Of a DNA stretch of 42,696 nt, positions 1-6,837 are shown one piece after another. The DNA is from a virus, in the IMG/VR virus record IMGVR_UViG_3300012005_000014, positions 1-42,696 of that record; one strand, written 5' to 3'. How positions within the stretch are numbered: the stretch's first letter is position 1; every line of letters starts with the position of its first letter. Both the position numbers and the translations under genes were made by a program. The notes under the pieces were generated by a model. The model was given only the letters and a program-made list of their open reading frames with translations. It was not told the origin of the DNA and did not search any database.

Positions 1-1
1 G

Positions 2-406
2 GCATGGATCAGGGAAGGCCTGACCCACAAGCAGATGGCACAGCGGGTGTTCGAGACGACCGGCCACAAGATCGGTCGTACGGCAATCTCGAACGCGATG
101 ATCCGCTACGGTCTAGCGACCGAGCGTCCTCGGTATACCGAGACACTCCCCTGGAAGGTCAAGACGGGCTACGCCACACACTACGCAGCGAGGATGCTGC
201 GACTCCTGGGACGCCGAGACAACGGCGGCACCCTCAACGAACTCGAAGACCAGCGGCTCGACGCATGGCTGGAGATGCTCCGCAAAGAGCGGGCAGTCGT
301 CGCCTACGACGCGGAGACAGGGTTCCACTACGTTGACAAGGGACTAAAGGATCACCGCACCAGTGCGCCTATCCGGCGCAAGGAGATTCACCTCTCGCGC
401 GCGTAA
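2..406 (+). CDS. HTH DNA-binding protein, C-terminal part (5' end is at 42557-42696)
   Basis: Reading frame open from base 2 to a TAA at 404-406. Because bases 2-99 equal 42599-42696, the gene starts at ATG 42557 and encodes 148 residues across the contig junction. The N-terminal third (WIREGLTHKQMAQRVF, then GRTAISNAMIRYGL) reads as a helix-turn-helix with a recognition helix near RTAISNAMIRYGL. The C-terminal part carries an RMLRLLGRR...RLDAWLEMLRKE segment that I associate, from memory, with HTH proteins of Streptomyces-type phages. It is followed by a strong palindromic terminator. A regulatory role is inferred; it could be a repressor, an activator of the early operon, or less likely a small terminase subunit. 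Confidence 0.8.
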   Translation, partial: AWIREGLTHKQMAQRVFETTGHKIGRTAISNAMIRYGLATERPRYTETLPWKVKTGYATHYAARMLRLLGRRDNGGTLNELEDQRLDAWLEMLRKERAVVAYDAETGFHYVDKGLKDHRTSAPIRRKEIHLSRA

Positions 407-422
407 CAAGTACTACGTACAT

Positions 423-450
423 AGCCCTAAGCCTTTAAAGGCTTAGGGCT
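423..450. terminator. Bidirectional intrinsic terminator after the HTH gene
   Basis: Perfect 28-bp palindrome made of AGCCCTAAGCCTTT and its complement, forming an 11-bp or longer stem followed by TTTACG. It lies 16 bases after the HTH stop codon and would isolate that gene from the early operon starting at 635. Confidence 0.75.
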
Positions 451-570
451 TTACGTATGTAATAAGGCTCTTTAGTAAGGCTCTTACCATGCCCTCCCAC
501 CGCCTTGTAAGTGTGACACCTTATCCGCCAATGTACACAACCGAAAGGGTGTGACATAGGACACTAGACT

Positions 571-599
571 TTGCTTGTGTACTGCTAGTGTGTTAATGA
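571..599 (+). promoter_or_regulatory. Candidate sigma-70-type promoter of the rightward early operon
   Basis: TTGCTT (571-576), 17-base spacer, TAATGA (594-599), placed 36 bases before the GTG at 635, the first gene of the early operon. Upstream lie two GTGTGACA direct repeats at 511-518 and 549-556, possible operator half-sites. Both hexamers match the consensus only partly. Confidence 0.45.
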
Positions 600-634
600 C
601 AGTATTAGCACATGAGCAGAACAAGGGAGACTGA

Positions 635-841
635 GTGAGCACAGCCGCTGTGACCTTTGATCCGTTGGTCAAGGTCACCAAGGATGGCACCACGTACCAC
701 CTACATGCCAAACGCGGTGCCTTAGATTTTCAGGTTGCCGCTGGGCTCAAAGAGATCACCGCCGCCATGATCGCGTCCATCTGGACCGGGGACTACGAGA
801 TCCTGCCAGACGGCACCGAGCATTGGACCTTCACCGAATGA
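635..841 (+). CDS. Small conserved-type phage protein, first gene of early operon
   Basis: 68 residues from GTG 635, preceded by AGGGAGA about 7 bases upstream. No membrane segment or zinc motif. The sequence looks like a compact alpha/beta fold with a TKDGTTYHLHAKRGALDF strand pair and a C-terminal DGTEHWTFTE. It overlaps the next gene through ATGA at 838-841, so the two are probably translationally coupled. Its place directly before a Cas4/RecB-like nuclease hints at a role in DNA processing, but I do not recognise the family. Confidence 0.75.
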   Translation: MSTAAVTFDPLVKVTKDGTTYHLHAKRGALDFQVAAGLKEITAAMIASIWTGDYEILPDGTEHWTFTE

Positions 842-1710
842 GCCTGCTCACCAAGACGGGCAAGGCGCATGTGTCCTACTCCGCGCTGGACGGCTGGCTC
901 CAGTGCGGTGAGCGGTACCGCCTGGAGCGGATCGTCGGAGCGGAGCAGGGACCGGCCTACTGGTTCGCCGGGGGTACCTCGGTCCACACCGGCACGGAGT
1001 GGCTGGACGCCCACCTGTGGGCAGAGCCAGGGGACTACAACGGCGCTGTCGAGATCGGGGTAGCGAAGTTCCACGAGACCTTCGAGAAGGAACTCGACGC
1101 TGGTGCAGGCCAGGAGTGGCGTGCCGGTGGTCGTGCTACCAAGGCCTTCCCGAACAAGGAAGATGCCGCGTGGTGGGCCGTCCACGGTGCGGTGATGGTG
1201 CAGAACTATGGCGTCTGGCGTGAGAATAACGAACACCTCTCGCTGGCCGCCTTCGTCGCCAGCGACGACGGTCAGATTCCCGGGATCGAGATCCCGATAG
1301 ATTTCGAGATGACAGGCGGAGTCAAGGTCCGGGGCTACATCGACCGAGTGTTCATCGACCAGTCGGACAACCTCCTGATCGTGGACCTCAAGTCAGGCTC
1401 ACGAGAGCCTGCCTCTCCCCTCCAGTTGGCGATCTACCGCATCGGCCTGGAGAAGTGCTACGGAGTGAAGGCCAACCTCGGGTCGTTCTACATGACCCGC
1501 AAGGGCGAACTCAGTGGCATCGAAGACGTTAGTCGCCTAGACGAAGCGATGATTGCACGCTGGTTTCGTGACTTCACACAAGCAGTTGAGAATGACATCT
1601 TCATCCCGCACGTTACGTCCATGTGTGGTACGTGCTCGGTCCAAAACGAGTGCTACGCCTACAGCCCGTCAGCAGTAACCCCCGATTTCTCGTCCGACCT
1701 AGGAGCCTGA
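838..1710 (+). CDS. Cas4/RecB-like PD-(D/E)XK exonuclease with probable iron-sulfur cluster
   Basis: 290 residues. Nuclease motifs occur in order: His50 in GTSVHTGTEW, Asp169 in GYIDRVF, then Asp183 and Lys185 in IVDLKSGS, and a QLAIY motif near residue 197. One N-terminal cysteine (Cys23 in LQCGERYRLE) plus three C-terminal ones (Cys263, Cys266, Cys272) match the iron-sulfur arrangement of Cas4/AddB-type nucleases. The likely role is DNA end resection in phage recombination or replication. Start chosen at ATG 838 (ATGA overlap) rather than the in-frame GTG 823, because the N-terminal helix and Cys23 follow it at the usual spacing. Confidence 0.88.
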   Translation: MSLLTKTGKAHVSYSALDGWLQCGERYRLERIVGAEQGPAYWFAGGTSVHTGTEWLDAHLWAEPGDYNGAVEIGVAKFHETFEKELDAGAGQEWRAGGRATKAFPNKEDAAWWAVHGAVMVQNYGVWRENNEHLSLAAFVASDDGQIPGIEIPIDFEMTGGVKVRGYIDRVFIDQSDNLLIVDLKSGSREPASPLQLAIYRIGLEKCYGVKANLGSFYMTRKGELSGIEDVSRLDEAMIARWFRDFTQAVENDIFIPHVTSMCGTCSVQNECYAYSPSAVTPDFSSDLGA

Positions 1711-2208
1711 GTGACCACAACCGAAGCAGCGTTCTCGTTCACGACCAAGATCAATGGTGACCTTCTGACGGTGCGCGGTGATGGCATCGAGGAGTTCGCA
1801 CAGAACCTCGACGAGGTGACTGGCACCTACCTGGACGGTGTGCTTCTCGGCATCAAGGCCCTCCAGGCCCTCGGTGCGGTGGCACCGATCCTCTCGGCGG
1901 TGGCACCTGTGGTGGACATCCACCAGGGCGTGCAGTCCACTCCCACTCCCAACGTCCCGGCATACCTGAACACCCCGGCTCCCGCTCCGGTGGCCGCTGG
2001 TGCCGAGGTGATGATGGACCGCTACAACAACAAGTGGACGTACAACGATCCGCAGGCACCGACACTTCCCGATGGCCGTGGGGCTTACGCCCGCAAGGAC
2101 TGGGCTGACGCCAAGGGCGTCGAGCGCCACGCCTGGTTGGACCCGATCAAGGGGCCAAAGCCGTTCGCTGCCGGTAGTTCAGAGGCACCCATAATCTGGA
2201 TCCGATGA
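1711..2208 (+). CDS. Unknown early protein between nuclease and ATPase
   Basis: 165 residues from GTG 1711, immediately after the nuclease stop. The N-terminal 35 residues are beta-rich (FSFTTKINGDLLTVRGDGIEEF). A hydrophobic Ala/Val/Leu stretch (about 50-72) follows, then a Pro/Ala linker (80-100) and a C-terminal YNNKWTYNDPQAP region rich in aromatic and basic residues. A single-strand DNA-binding or annealing role would fit its place beside the exonuclease, but no OB-fold signature can be read by eye. Confidence 0.7.
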   Translation: MTTTEAAFSFTTKINGDLLTVRGDGIEEFAQNLDEVTGTYLDGVLLGIKALQALGAVAPILSAVAPVVDIHQGVQSTPTPNVPAYLNTPAPAPVAAGAEVMMDRYNNKWTYNDPQAPTLPDGRGAYARKDWADAKGVERHAWLDPIKGPKPFAAGSSEAPIIWIR

Positions 2209-2486
2209 TGTCGGTATCGACGATGTACACCGTCGTCACCAAGAGCGGTCGGCAGTACGTGATCGACCTGGAGACCAAGCAGTACAAGCCCTCGGGTGAG
2301 GCCCCGATGAACTACTTCGGGGAGCATGGTGTAGCAGACCCGGAGCACGAGCGATGGATGTCGTTCGAGAAGGTCAGCGTGGATGACCTAGCGCGTCTGC
2401 ACTTCTCGGACGCCAGGGGTCAGTGGCGCGTCTCCACCCCGATCCAGCAGGGCCTGGACGAACTCCTCACAGCATTGGACAAGTGA
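2205..2486 (+). CDS. Small hypothetical protein
   Basis: 93 residues from ATG 2205, overlapping the previous stop by ATGA. A second ATG follows directly and another occurs at 2223. The pattern YTVVTKSGRQYVIDLETKQY suggests two beta hairpins, followed by a charged helix at the C-terminus. No catalytic motif seen. Confidence 0.72.
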   Translation: MMSVSTMYTVVTKSGRQYVIDLETKQYKPSGEAPMNYFGEHGVADPEHERWMSFEKVSVDDLARLHFSDARGQWRVSTPIQQGLDELLTALDK

Positions 2487-2489
2487 CCC

Positions 2490-2714
2490 ATGACTATCTA
2501 CAACGTCAGTGACACGGTGGAGATCGTCGAGATCGCTGAGGCAGAGTTCCCATTCGTCGGGACGCTGTGGCGTCAGGTGTATTCGCGGAAGCAGATCAGC
2601 GCCAGTAACCCGCTAATGAATACCGCGGACCTGGACGACATCGGCCGCAGGTACCCCATCAAGACGATCCACGCCGCCACGCCGGAGTACGTACTGGAGT
2701 TGCTGCTCAAGTGA
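2490..2714 (+). CDS. Small hypothetical protein upstream of ATPase
   Basis: 74 residues from ATG 2490, three bases after the previous stop; its own stop overlaps the next start by GTGA (2711-2714). Acidic N-terminal half (VEIVEIAEAEF), no cysteines or membrane segment. Coupling to the ATPase suggests an accessory role in replication, but nothing in the sequence names it. Confidence 0.7.
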   Translation: MTIYNVSDTVEIVEIAEAEFPFVGTLWRQVYSRKQISASNPLMNTADLDDIGRRYPIKTIHAATPEYVLELLLK

Positions 2715-3493
2715 GGTCCCTGTCCCGCACAGTCCGTGAGACAGCCAGTGGCGGGGCATCTATCCCAACGGTGTTCCCGTCCTGGGATGCCAAGCAGATC
2801 CACATTCGTCGAGCGGAGGTCAGCATGATCGCTGGCCAACCAGGAGCGGGTAAGTCAACGCTCGCCCTGGCGCTCGCTGTGGGTGCGAAGGCAGGGACCC
2901 TGTACTTCTCTGCCGACACGCACTCGCACACGATGGCCCTACGTACAGCCGCCATGCTCACCGGAGAAACCACCTCCGCTGTTGAGGCGCAGATGGATGC
3001 GGACCCTGGGTGGGCCTCACGAGTGCTCACCCAGGCAGACCACATTAGGTGGTGCTTCGACTCGGCTCCCTCGCTCAAGGACATCGAGGAGGAAGTCACC
3101 CTGTACCAGGACATGATGGGTTGCAATCCCGAACTCATCGTGATCGACAACGCGATCGACGTCACGCACCAGGACGGTGACGAGTTCTCGTCGCTGCGTT
3201 CTCTGGTACGTGAACTCAAGTGGTGGGCACGGGAGACCGAGGCTGCGCTGCTGGTACTGCACCACACCAGCGAAGCGGTCAACGGCAACCCCTGTCCCCC
3301 ACGGTCAGCGATCCACGGCAAGGTCTCGCAGACACCTGCGGTGATCCTCACCGTTGCTGCCCCGACACAGGGCTTCATGGCCCTGTGTGCGGTGAAGAAC
3401 CGCTACGGACCAGCAGATCCCACCGGCTCAACGCCGACGTGGCTGAACTACGACCCGGCGAGCATGTATCTCGCAGACTCGGGGCAGAGATGA
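2711..3493 (+). CDS. RecA-fold ATPase / DnaB- or RepA-like helicase
   Basis: 260 residues. Walker A GQPGAGKST at 42-50, acidic residue after FSADT (about 66-70), Walker B ELIVIDNAID at 141-150, and a sensor-like LLVLHHTSEA at 180-189. This is the core of the RecA/DnaB-type AAA_25 hexameric ATPases used as replicative helicases or helicase-loading ATPases. It lacks a DnaB N-terminal domain. Upstream of the primase halves and with no phage polymerase present, it probably acts as the replicative helicase. GTG 2711 is supported by the GTGA overlap. Confidence 0.85.
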   Translation: MRSLSRTVRETASGGASIPTVFPSWDAKQIHIRRAEVSMIAGQPGAGKSTLALALAVGAKAGTLYFSADTHSHTMALRTAAMLTGETTSAVEAQMDADPGWASRVLTQADHIRWCFDSAPSLKDIEEEVTLYQDMMGCNPELIVIDNAIDVTHQDGDEFSSLRSLVRELKWWARETEAALLVLHHTSEAVNGNPCPPRSAIHGKVSQTPAVILTVAAPTQGFMALCAVKNRYGPADPTGSTPTWLNYDPASMYLADSGQR

Positions 3494-3726
3494 AACAGCG
3501 GCTAGTGAGTGAACTGGTGTTCGACGACGTGGGTCAGCACGTAACGGTCCTGGGAACCGCGATCAAGGGTGTGCTGACTGGCGTCATGTTCAGCGCATGG
3601 TACGGGAACAAGCGAGAGGTGATGCTCGTGCTCGGTGATGGCAAGGACTTCGGTGAGGACTACACCTGCGACGTCCACCACACCGACACCATCGTCATCG
3701 GCTCCTACGAGGAGATCATGCTGTGA
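3490..3726 (+). CDS. Small hypothetical protein
   Basis: 78 residues from ATG 3490, which overlaps the ATPase stop (ATGA), so I start here rather than at longer in-frame positions inside the ATPase gene. Alternating hydrophobic residues (QHVTVLGTAIKGVLTGV, KREVMLVLGD) suggest a small beta barrel. Function unknown. Confidence 0.72.
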   Translation: MKQRLVSELVFDDVGQHVTVLGTAIKGVLTGVMFSAWYGNKREVMLVLGDGKDFGEDYTCDVHHTDTIVIGSYEEIML

Positions 3727-3833
3727 GGTCACTCCGTGGGTGGGACCCTCTCGACTGGTTTCTGCTGTTCGAGTTAGTTCTCGGCCTCGGCATAGTCGCC
3801 ACTATCGTCGTCCTGTTGGTCGTGAAACCGTGA
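3723..3833 (+). CDS. 36-residue single-helix membrane protein
   Basis: GTG 3723 overlaps the previous stop (GTGA). After a short RSLRGWDPLDW head the rest is one continuous hydrophobic helix (LLFELVLGLGIVATIVVLL) ending VVKP. The stop overlaps the next start (GTGA at 3830-3833). Overlap on both sides argues it is translated. Typical of the tiny membrane proteins of actinophages; role unknown. Confidence 0.65.
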   Translation: MRSLRGWDPLDWFLLFELVLGLGIVATIVVLLVVKP

Positions 3834-4000
3834 CCGGGTGGGAATGTCCTCGATGCCATAGGTGCTACTCGCCCACCACTCAAATGTGTACGTGGTGCGC
3901 CGGTAGTGGTGTTATCCACTACTTCCCCACGACCACTCCGTACCTGCCGGTCTACAACCCCATCACCTGTGGTCCGTACTCGTCGGGTGTGACGCCATGA
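3830..4000 (+). CDS. 56-residue zinc-ribbon protein
   Basis: GTG 3830, coupled on both sides by 4-base overlaps. Contains CPRCHRC (residues 6-12) and CTWC, a rubredoxin-like CxxC...CxxC zinc-binding pattern, then a Pro/Tyr-rich tail. Probably a small protein- or nucleic-acid-binding zinc ribbon; target unknown. Confidence 0.65.
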   Translation: MTGWECPRCHRCYSPTTQMCTWCAGSGVIHYFPTTTPYLPVYNPITCGPYSSGVTP

Positions 4001-4119
4001 AGCGGGACACCTGGGACGCGATCTTCGGGGGTCTCATCCTGGGAGGCCTGATCGTCATCATCGCCCTCACAACCGTCATCCTCCTCGATGCCATCGGCTC
4101 GAAGGCGTTGTGTCCGTGA
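3997..4119 (+). CDS. 40-residue single-helix membrane protein
   Basis: ATG 3997 overlaps the preceding stop (ATGA) and its stop overlaps the next gene (GTGA at 4116-4119). After MKRDTWDAIF comes a helix of about 23 residues rich in Gly, Leu, Ile and Val (GGLILGGLIVIIALTTVILL). Second membrane microprotein in this operon, with a zinc ribbon between the two. Confidence 0.65.
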   Translation: MKRDTWDAIFGGLILGGLIVIIALTTVILLDAIGSKALCP

Positions 4120-4523
4120 CCAACCGCAGCAAGAACATCGGCACCTGGACAGAGACGGCTGTCACCAAGGCAGTTCAGCCGTTCTTCCCTGGGGCTGAAC
4201 GTCGGGTACTGCACGGCTCACTCGACCAGGGCGACATCAAACTCAGCGATCAACTAATCATCGAGGTCAAGGGTGGCCAACAGACTCGCGTCATCTCGGA
4301 CGTCCAGGTTGATCTATGGCTGGACGAACTCTACGCCGAGATCAAGAACTCTGGTGCTGTTGGTGGCCTCCTCGTTGTTCGTCGCTGGGGTAAGGGTGAT
4401 CCCCTGGAATGGTGGGCGTACACCCGGATCGCGTCAGCGGACGGACTGAGCGTGCTACCGATTCGGATGCTGCTGTGCGATGGCATGGAGTTCCTCGGCT
4501 ACCCAGGGAGTGAAGATGACTGA
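4116..4523 (+). CDS. Small PD-(D/E)XK nuclease, Holliday-junction-resolvase-like
   Basis: 135 residues from GTG 4116. The motif D-x(n)-LIIEVKGGQ (about residues 42-53) with an upstream Glu in the first helix (KNIGTWTETAVTKAVQ) fits archaeal Hjc-type or VRR-like resolvases: Glu, Asp, then E-x-K. It would resolve branched DNA before packaging. The last residues are FLGYPGSEDD, a tail shared with the next gene. An alternative start is GTG 4110, two codons upstream. Confidence 0.75.
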   Translation: MTNRSKNIGTWTETAVTKAVQPFFPGAERRVLHGSLDQGDIKLSDQLIIEVKGGQQTRVISDVQVDLWLDELYAEIKNSGAVGGLLVVRRWGKGDPLEWWAYTRIASADGLSVLPIRMLLCDGMEFLGYPGSEDD

Positions 4524-4655
4524 CGTTACCTGCCACGAACCGATCTTCAACACCGCGGGCAACTACGACGACAAGGCTGTCGAGCACCTGCTGGCGCAGA
4601 ACTACCAGGACGACATTGATCGACGATGGGCCAGTGCGTTCCTCGGCTACCCAGG
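4490..4655 (+). repeat. 18-bp direct repeat encoding a shared C-terminal tail
   Basis: GTTCCTCGGCTACCCAGG occurs at 4490-4507 and again at 4638-4655. Each copy encodes the end of a different gene, giving the tails FLGYPGSEDD and FLGYPGSDE. Both copies lie at the same distance from their stop codons. Confidence 0.9.
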
Positions 4656-4668
4656 TAGCGATGAGTGA
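4516..4668 (+). CDS. 50-residue acidic protein with FLGYPGS tail
   Basis: ATG 4516 overlaps the nuclease end by 8 bases. Acidic helix (YDDKAVEHLLAQNYQDDIDRRW), then the tail FLGYPGSDE, the same tail as the nuclease encoded just before. It may be a partial duplicate or a partner carrying the same recognition peptide. The next gene starts within its last codons. Confidence 0.6.
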   Translation: MTDVTCHEPIFNTAGNYDDKAVEHLLAQNYQDDIDRRWASAFLGYPGSDE

Positions 4669-5041
4669 GAGCGAACGCTTTGCTCCGATCCTGGCGGCAG
4701 TACTCGAAGCCCACGGGTGGCAACTACCCAACGATCGTGGCGGGTGGCAGAACATTCGGTGCAACGCCCATGACGACCATCGCTCGTCGTGCCGGATCAA
4801 CTTCAATCTCGGGCGAGTCAAGTGCCTCGCCTGCGATTTCGGGGGCGATGTCCTCGGGATCATCCAACGATACGAGAGGGTGACGTTTCCAAGTGCTCTC
4901 CGCATCGCTGAAAGAATCGCTAACGACAATGGCGTCTCTGTTTCACACGGAGACGGGTCTCGATACGGCGACGTACCTAGCCGCTCGGGGTCTAACGCAA
5001 GAGGTAGCAGATACGTTCCTCCTCGGCTCCGTCGAGGCTGA
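4661..5041 (+). CDS. DNA primase, zinc-binding (CHC2-type) part
   Basis: 126 residues from ATG 4661, overlapping the previous stop. IRCNAHDDHRSSCRINFNLGRVKCLACDFGGD contains the Cys-x2-His...Cys-x2-Cys zinc knuckle that lets primases recognise template (CHC2-type family), here about residues 29-58. Homology-like sequence ends near FPSALRIAERIANDNG; the remaining residues read as out-of-frame sequence over the start of the Toprim gene. So the functional part is probably the first 85 residues, acting together with the overlapping Toprim protein. Confidence 0.82.
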   Translation: MSESERFAPILAAVLEAHGWQLPNDRGGWQNIRCNAHDDHRSSCRINFNLGRVKCLACDFGGDVLGIIQRYERVTFPSALRIAERIANDNGVSVSHGDGSRYGDVPSRSGSNARGSRYVPPRLRRG

Positions 5042-5510
5042 CATACCGGGGTGGGAGTGGGCTAGGGATCGCCTGTCGATCCCCTACATCACCCCGACTG
5101 GCGTTGTGGACATCCGGTTCCGTGCCACCAAAGGCGAGGAGCCGAAGTACCTGGGTCGAACCGGTGCTTCCACTGGGCTGTACAACGTCAACGCCTTCCG
5201 AGTGGACTCCGACTTCATCGGAGTGTGCGAGGGAGAGATCGACACCATCACGGCTCACGGGCTGTGTGGCATCCCGGCCATCGGCATCCCCGGTGCGAAC
5301 GCATGGAAGGCGTACTACGCACGAGCCTTCCTGGACTATCGGCAAGTGATCCTCCTCTGCGATGGCGACAAGCCTGGACTGGAGTGGGGACGCAAGATCG
5401 CAAGTGCGATCGACACAGCAATCATCGTCTCGATGCCCGATGGCATGGACGTCAACAGTTACTACAACGAAGTTGGACCCGATGGGGTCAGAGAGCGAGC
5501 AGGACTATGA
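4929..5510 (+). CDS. DNA primase, Toprim catalytic part
   Basis: 193 residues from ATG 4929; an in-frame GTG at 4893 would add 12 residues, and neither has a strong ribosome-binding site. YLAARGLTQEVADTF matches the pre-Toprim helix of DnaG-like primases. The Toprim domain shows Glu in GVCEGEIDTITAHGL and the D-x-D of ILLCDGDKPG, the metal-binding catalytic residues. It overlaps the zinc-domain gene in the +1 frame by over 100 bases. Two separate subunits or a programmed +1/-2 frameshift giving one primase are both possible. Confidence 0.82.
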   Translation: MASLFHTETGLDTATYLAARGLTQEVADTFLLGSVEADIPGWEWARDRLSIPYITPTGVVDIRFRATKGEEPKYLGRTGASTGLYNVNAFRVDSDFIGVCEGEIDTITAHGLCGIPAIGIPGANAWKAYYARAFLDYRQVILLCDGDKPGLEWGRKIASAIDTAIIVSMPDGMDVNSYYNEVGPDGVRERAGL

Positions 5511-5869
5511 GTAAAGCATTGACCAGCAAAGTCCAGTCGATCGTCACATTGGAGCGAACGGTTGACCACACCACCAACAGCCCCGATGGAACCAACGAGG
5601 TCACCCTGGACGACGTGGAAGCGTTCGTTGCGGAGGTTCGGTCGCTCATCGCCGATGGTGCCAACCCGACCCTGGACGGGTACCTGGAGTTCCGGGACAA
5701 CAAGCCGCTTCCCTCGTCGAATGCAGTGACCGTCGTCCCCACTCCCCTGGTAAACCCGGTCACACCCTCCGTCACGCCGTCCGTTCCCACCCCGGCAGTT
5801 CCCGTCACCACCGTGACCCCGGTGTTCGACGCGCAGCCGTACCCCGTCGCTGCTCCCGCGACTGCGTGA
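5507..5869 (+). CDS. Hypothetical protein with Pro/Val/Thr-rich tail
   Basis: 120 residues from ATG 5507 (ATGA overlap with the primase). The first 65 residues form a plausible helical domain (LDDVEAFVAEVRSLIADGA). The second half is low-complexity Pro-Val-Thr repeats (PSVTPSVPTPAVPVTT), likely unstructured. Function unknown; such tails often tether partners. Confidence 0.68.
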   Translation: MSKALTSKVQSIVTLERTVDHTTNSPDGTNEVTLDDVEAFVAEVRSLIADGANPTLDGYLEFRDNKPLPSSNAVTVVPTPLVNPVTPSVTPSVPTPAVPVTTVTPVFDAQPYPVAAPATA

Positions 5870-6255
5870 GCGACGCACTCGCAACAGCCAGTGGTCTCAT
5901 CAACGGACCACGGGCTGCCCGCTACGGCCATCCTCTCGATAACTTCGAGCGGATAGGCCGTGGCTGGGGGGTCATCCTCAAGGGTGAGTCCCTGTCCCCC
6001 GAGGTGGTCGCACTCATGCTGATCTGGCTCAAGGTAGCCAGAGCAGTGGAGGAGATCGAACCCGACACGATCGTTGACATCGCAGGCTACGCAGGTTGCA
6101 TCGAACTCATCCAACTAGAACGTGAGCGGAGAACCAGTGTTCAATCGCGGTCTCAAACGAGACATGACACAGATGCTCCACCATCTCGGGGATCTGAACG
6201 AGGAACTCCACCACCAGGACTCGGAACTGGTGCGTCTCAGGAAGGTTATCTCTAA
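5866..6255 (+). CDS. DUF6378-like protein
   Basis: 129 residues from GTG 5866 (GTGA overlap). SGLINGPRAARYGHPLDNFERIGRGWGVIL, then ALMLIWLKVARAVEE and TIVDIAGYAGCIEL, match a small all-helical phage family I recall as DUF6378 (consensus ING-R-YGHP-xNF, D-x2-D-x-AGY). Biochemical role unknown; the all-alpha pattern recalls nucleotide-pyrophosphohydrolase-like folds. The domain is complete by about residue 88; the last 40 residues are Ser/Arg-rich and overlap the next gene by 134 bases. Confidence 0.72.
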   Translation: MSDALATASGLINGPRAARYGHPLDNFERIGRGWGVILKGESLSPEVVALMLIWLKVARAVEEIEPDTIVDIAGYAGCIELIQLERERRTSVQSRSQTRHDTDAPPSRGSERGTPPPGLGTGASQEGYL

Positions 6256-6385
6256 GCATCACAAGGTCATCCGCAACCACGCCGATGCTCTGATCTCGCA
6301 CAAGAACTACCTGGAGCAGCAGGTGGAACCGCAGATGCGAGAGTCCTCGCAGCAACTCCGGGCACTGTGGGGTAAGACCTCGTGA
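6122..6385 (+). CDS. Small coiled-coil protein
   Basis: 87 residues from GTG 6122. Long heptad-like helix (MTQMLHHLGDLNEELHHQDSELVRLRKVISK, His-rich) followed by ISHKNYLEQQVEPQMRESSQQLRALW. No cysteines or membrane helix. The 134-base overlap with the DUF6378-like tail is unusual; a start at an internal ATG such as 6161 would shorten but not remove it. Its stop overlaps the next gene by GTGA. Confidence 0.6.
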   Translation: MSGEPVFNRGLKRDMTQMLHHLGDLNEELHHQDSELVRLRKVISKHHKVIRNHADALISHKNYLEQQVEPQMRESSQQLRALWGKTS

Positions 6386-6837
6386 CCAAGACGTGTAGCA
6401 AGTGCGGGGTGGACAAGCCTGTTGCGGAGTTCCGCACTGGCCACCGGCAATGCAAAGGGTGCGTGTGTGCGTATACCCGTGAGTGGAACGCCGCCCACCG
6501 CCCCCAGCAGCGGGCCACCGGAGCGAAGAGGAGGGCCACCGATCTGGTCCGCGACCCGCAGCACGTCTACCGCGGCCAACTCCTCCGCAAGTACGGACTG
6601 ACCCTGGACGAGTACATCACCCGCTCCGCTACCCAGCGGGATAAGTGTGCGATCTGTCGTGAGCCAGAGTCTCGAAGTTATCGAGGAAGGACGGCGCAGT
6701 TGGCCGTCGATCACGACCACGCGACCGGAAGGATTCGTGGCCTCCTCTGCTCTAAGTGCAATACGGGCCTCGGGATGTTTAGGGATTCCCCCGAGAGCCT
6801 CACCCGCGCAATCACCTACCTGGAGTTGGCGGCATGA
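6382..6837 (+). CDS. Recombination endonuclease VII-like HNH nuclease
   Basis: 151 residues from GTG 6382. The N-terminus has a small zinc finger CSKCG...CKGC (residues 5-29). The C-terminal half shows CAICRE, the catalytic VDHDHATGRIRGLLCSKCNTGLGMF block and a helix, the hallmark of phage T4 endonuclease VII-like His-Me nucleases: zinc CxxC pairs around DHDH...RGLLC..CN. It cleaves branched DNA or acts as a free-standing homing-type endonuclease. A resolvase-like PD-(D/E)XK protein is also present, so mobility is an alternative explanation. Confidence 0.87.
   Translation: MTKTCSKCGVDKPVAEFRTGHRQCKGCVCAYTREWNAAHRPQQRATGAKRRATDLVRDPQHVYRGQLLRKYGLTLDEYITRSATQRDKCAICREPESRSYRGRTAQLAVDHDHATGRIRGLLCSKCNTGLGMFRDSPESLTRAITYLELAA

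Noticed and set aside
6382-6837. Endonuclease VII-like gene as an inserted homing element
   Set aside because: It is coupled on both sides by 4-base overlaps within the operon and interrupts no gene, so a resident recombination function is simpler.
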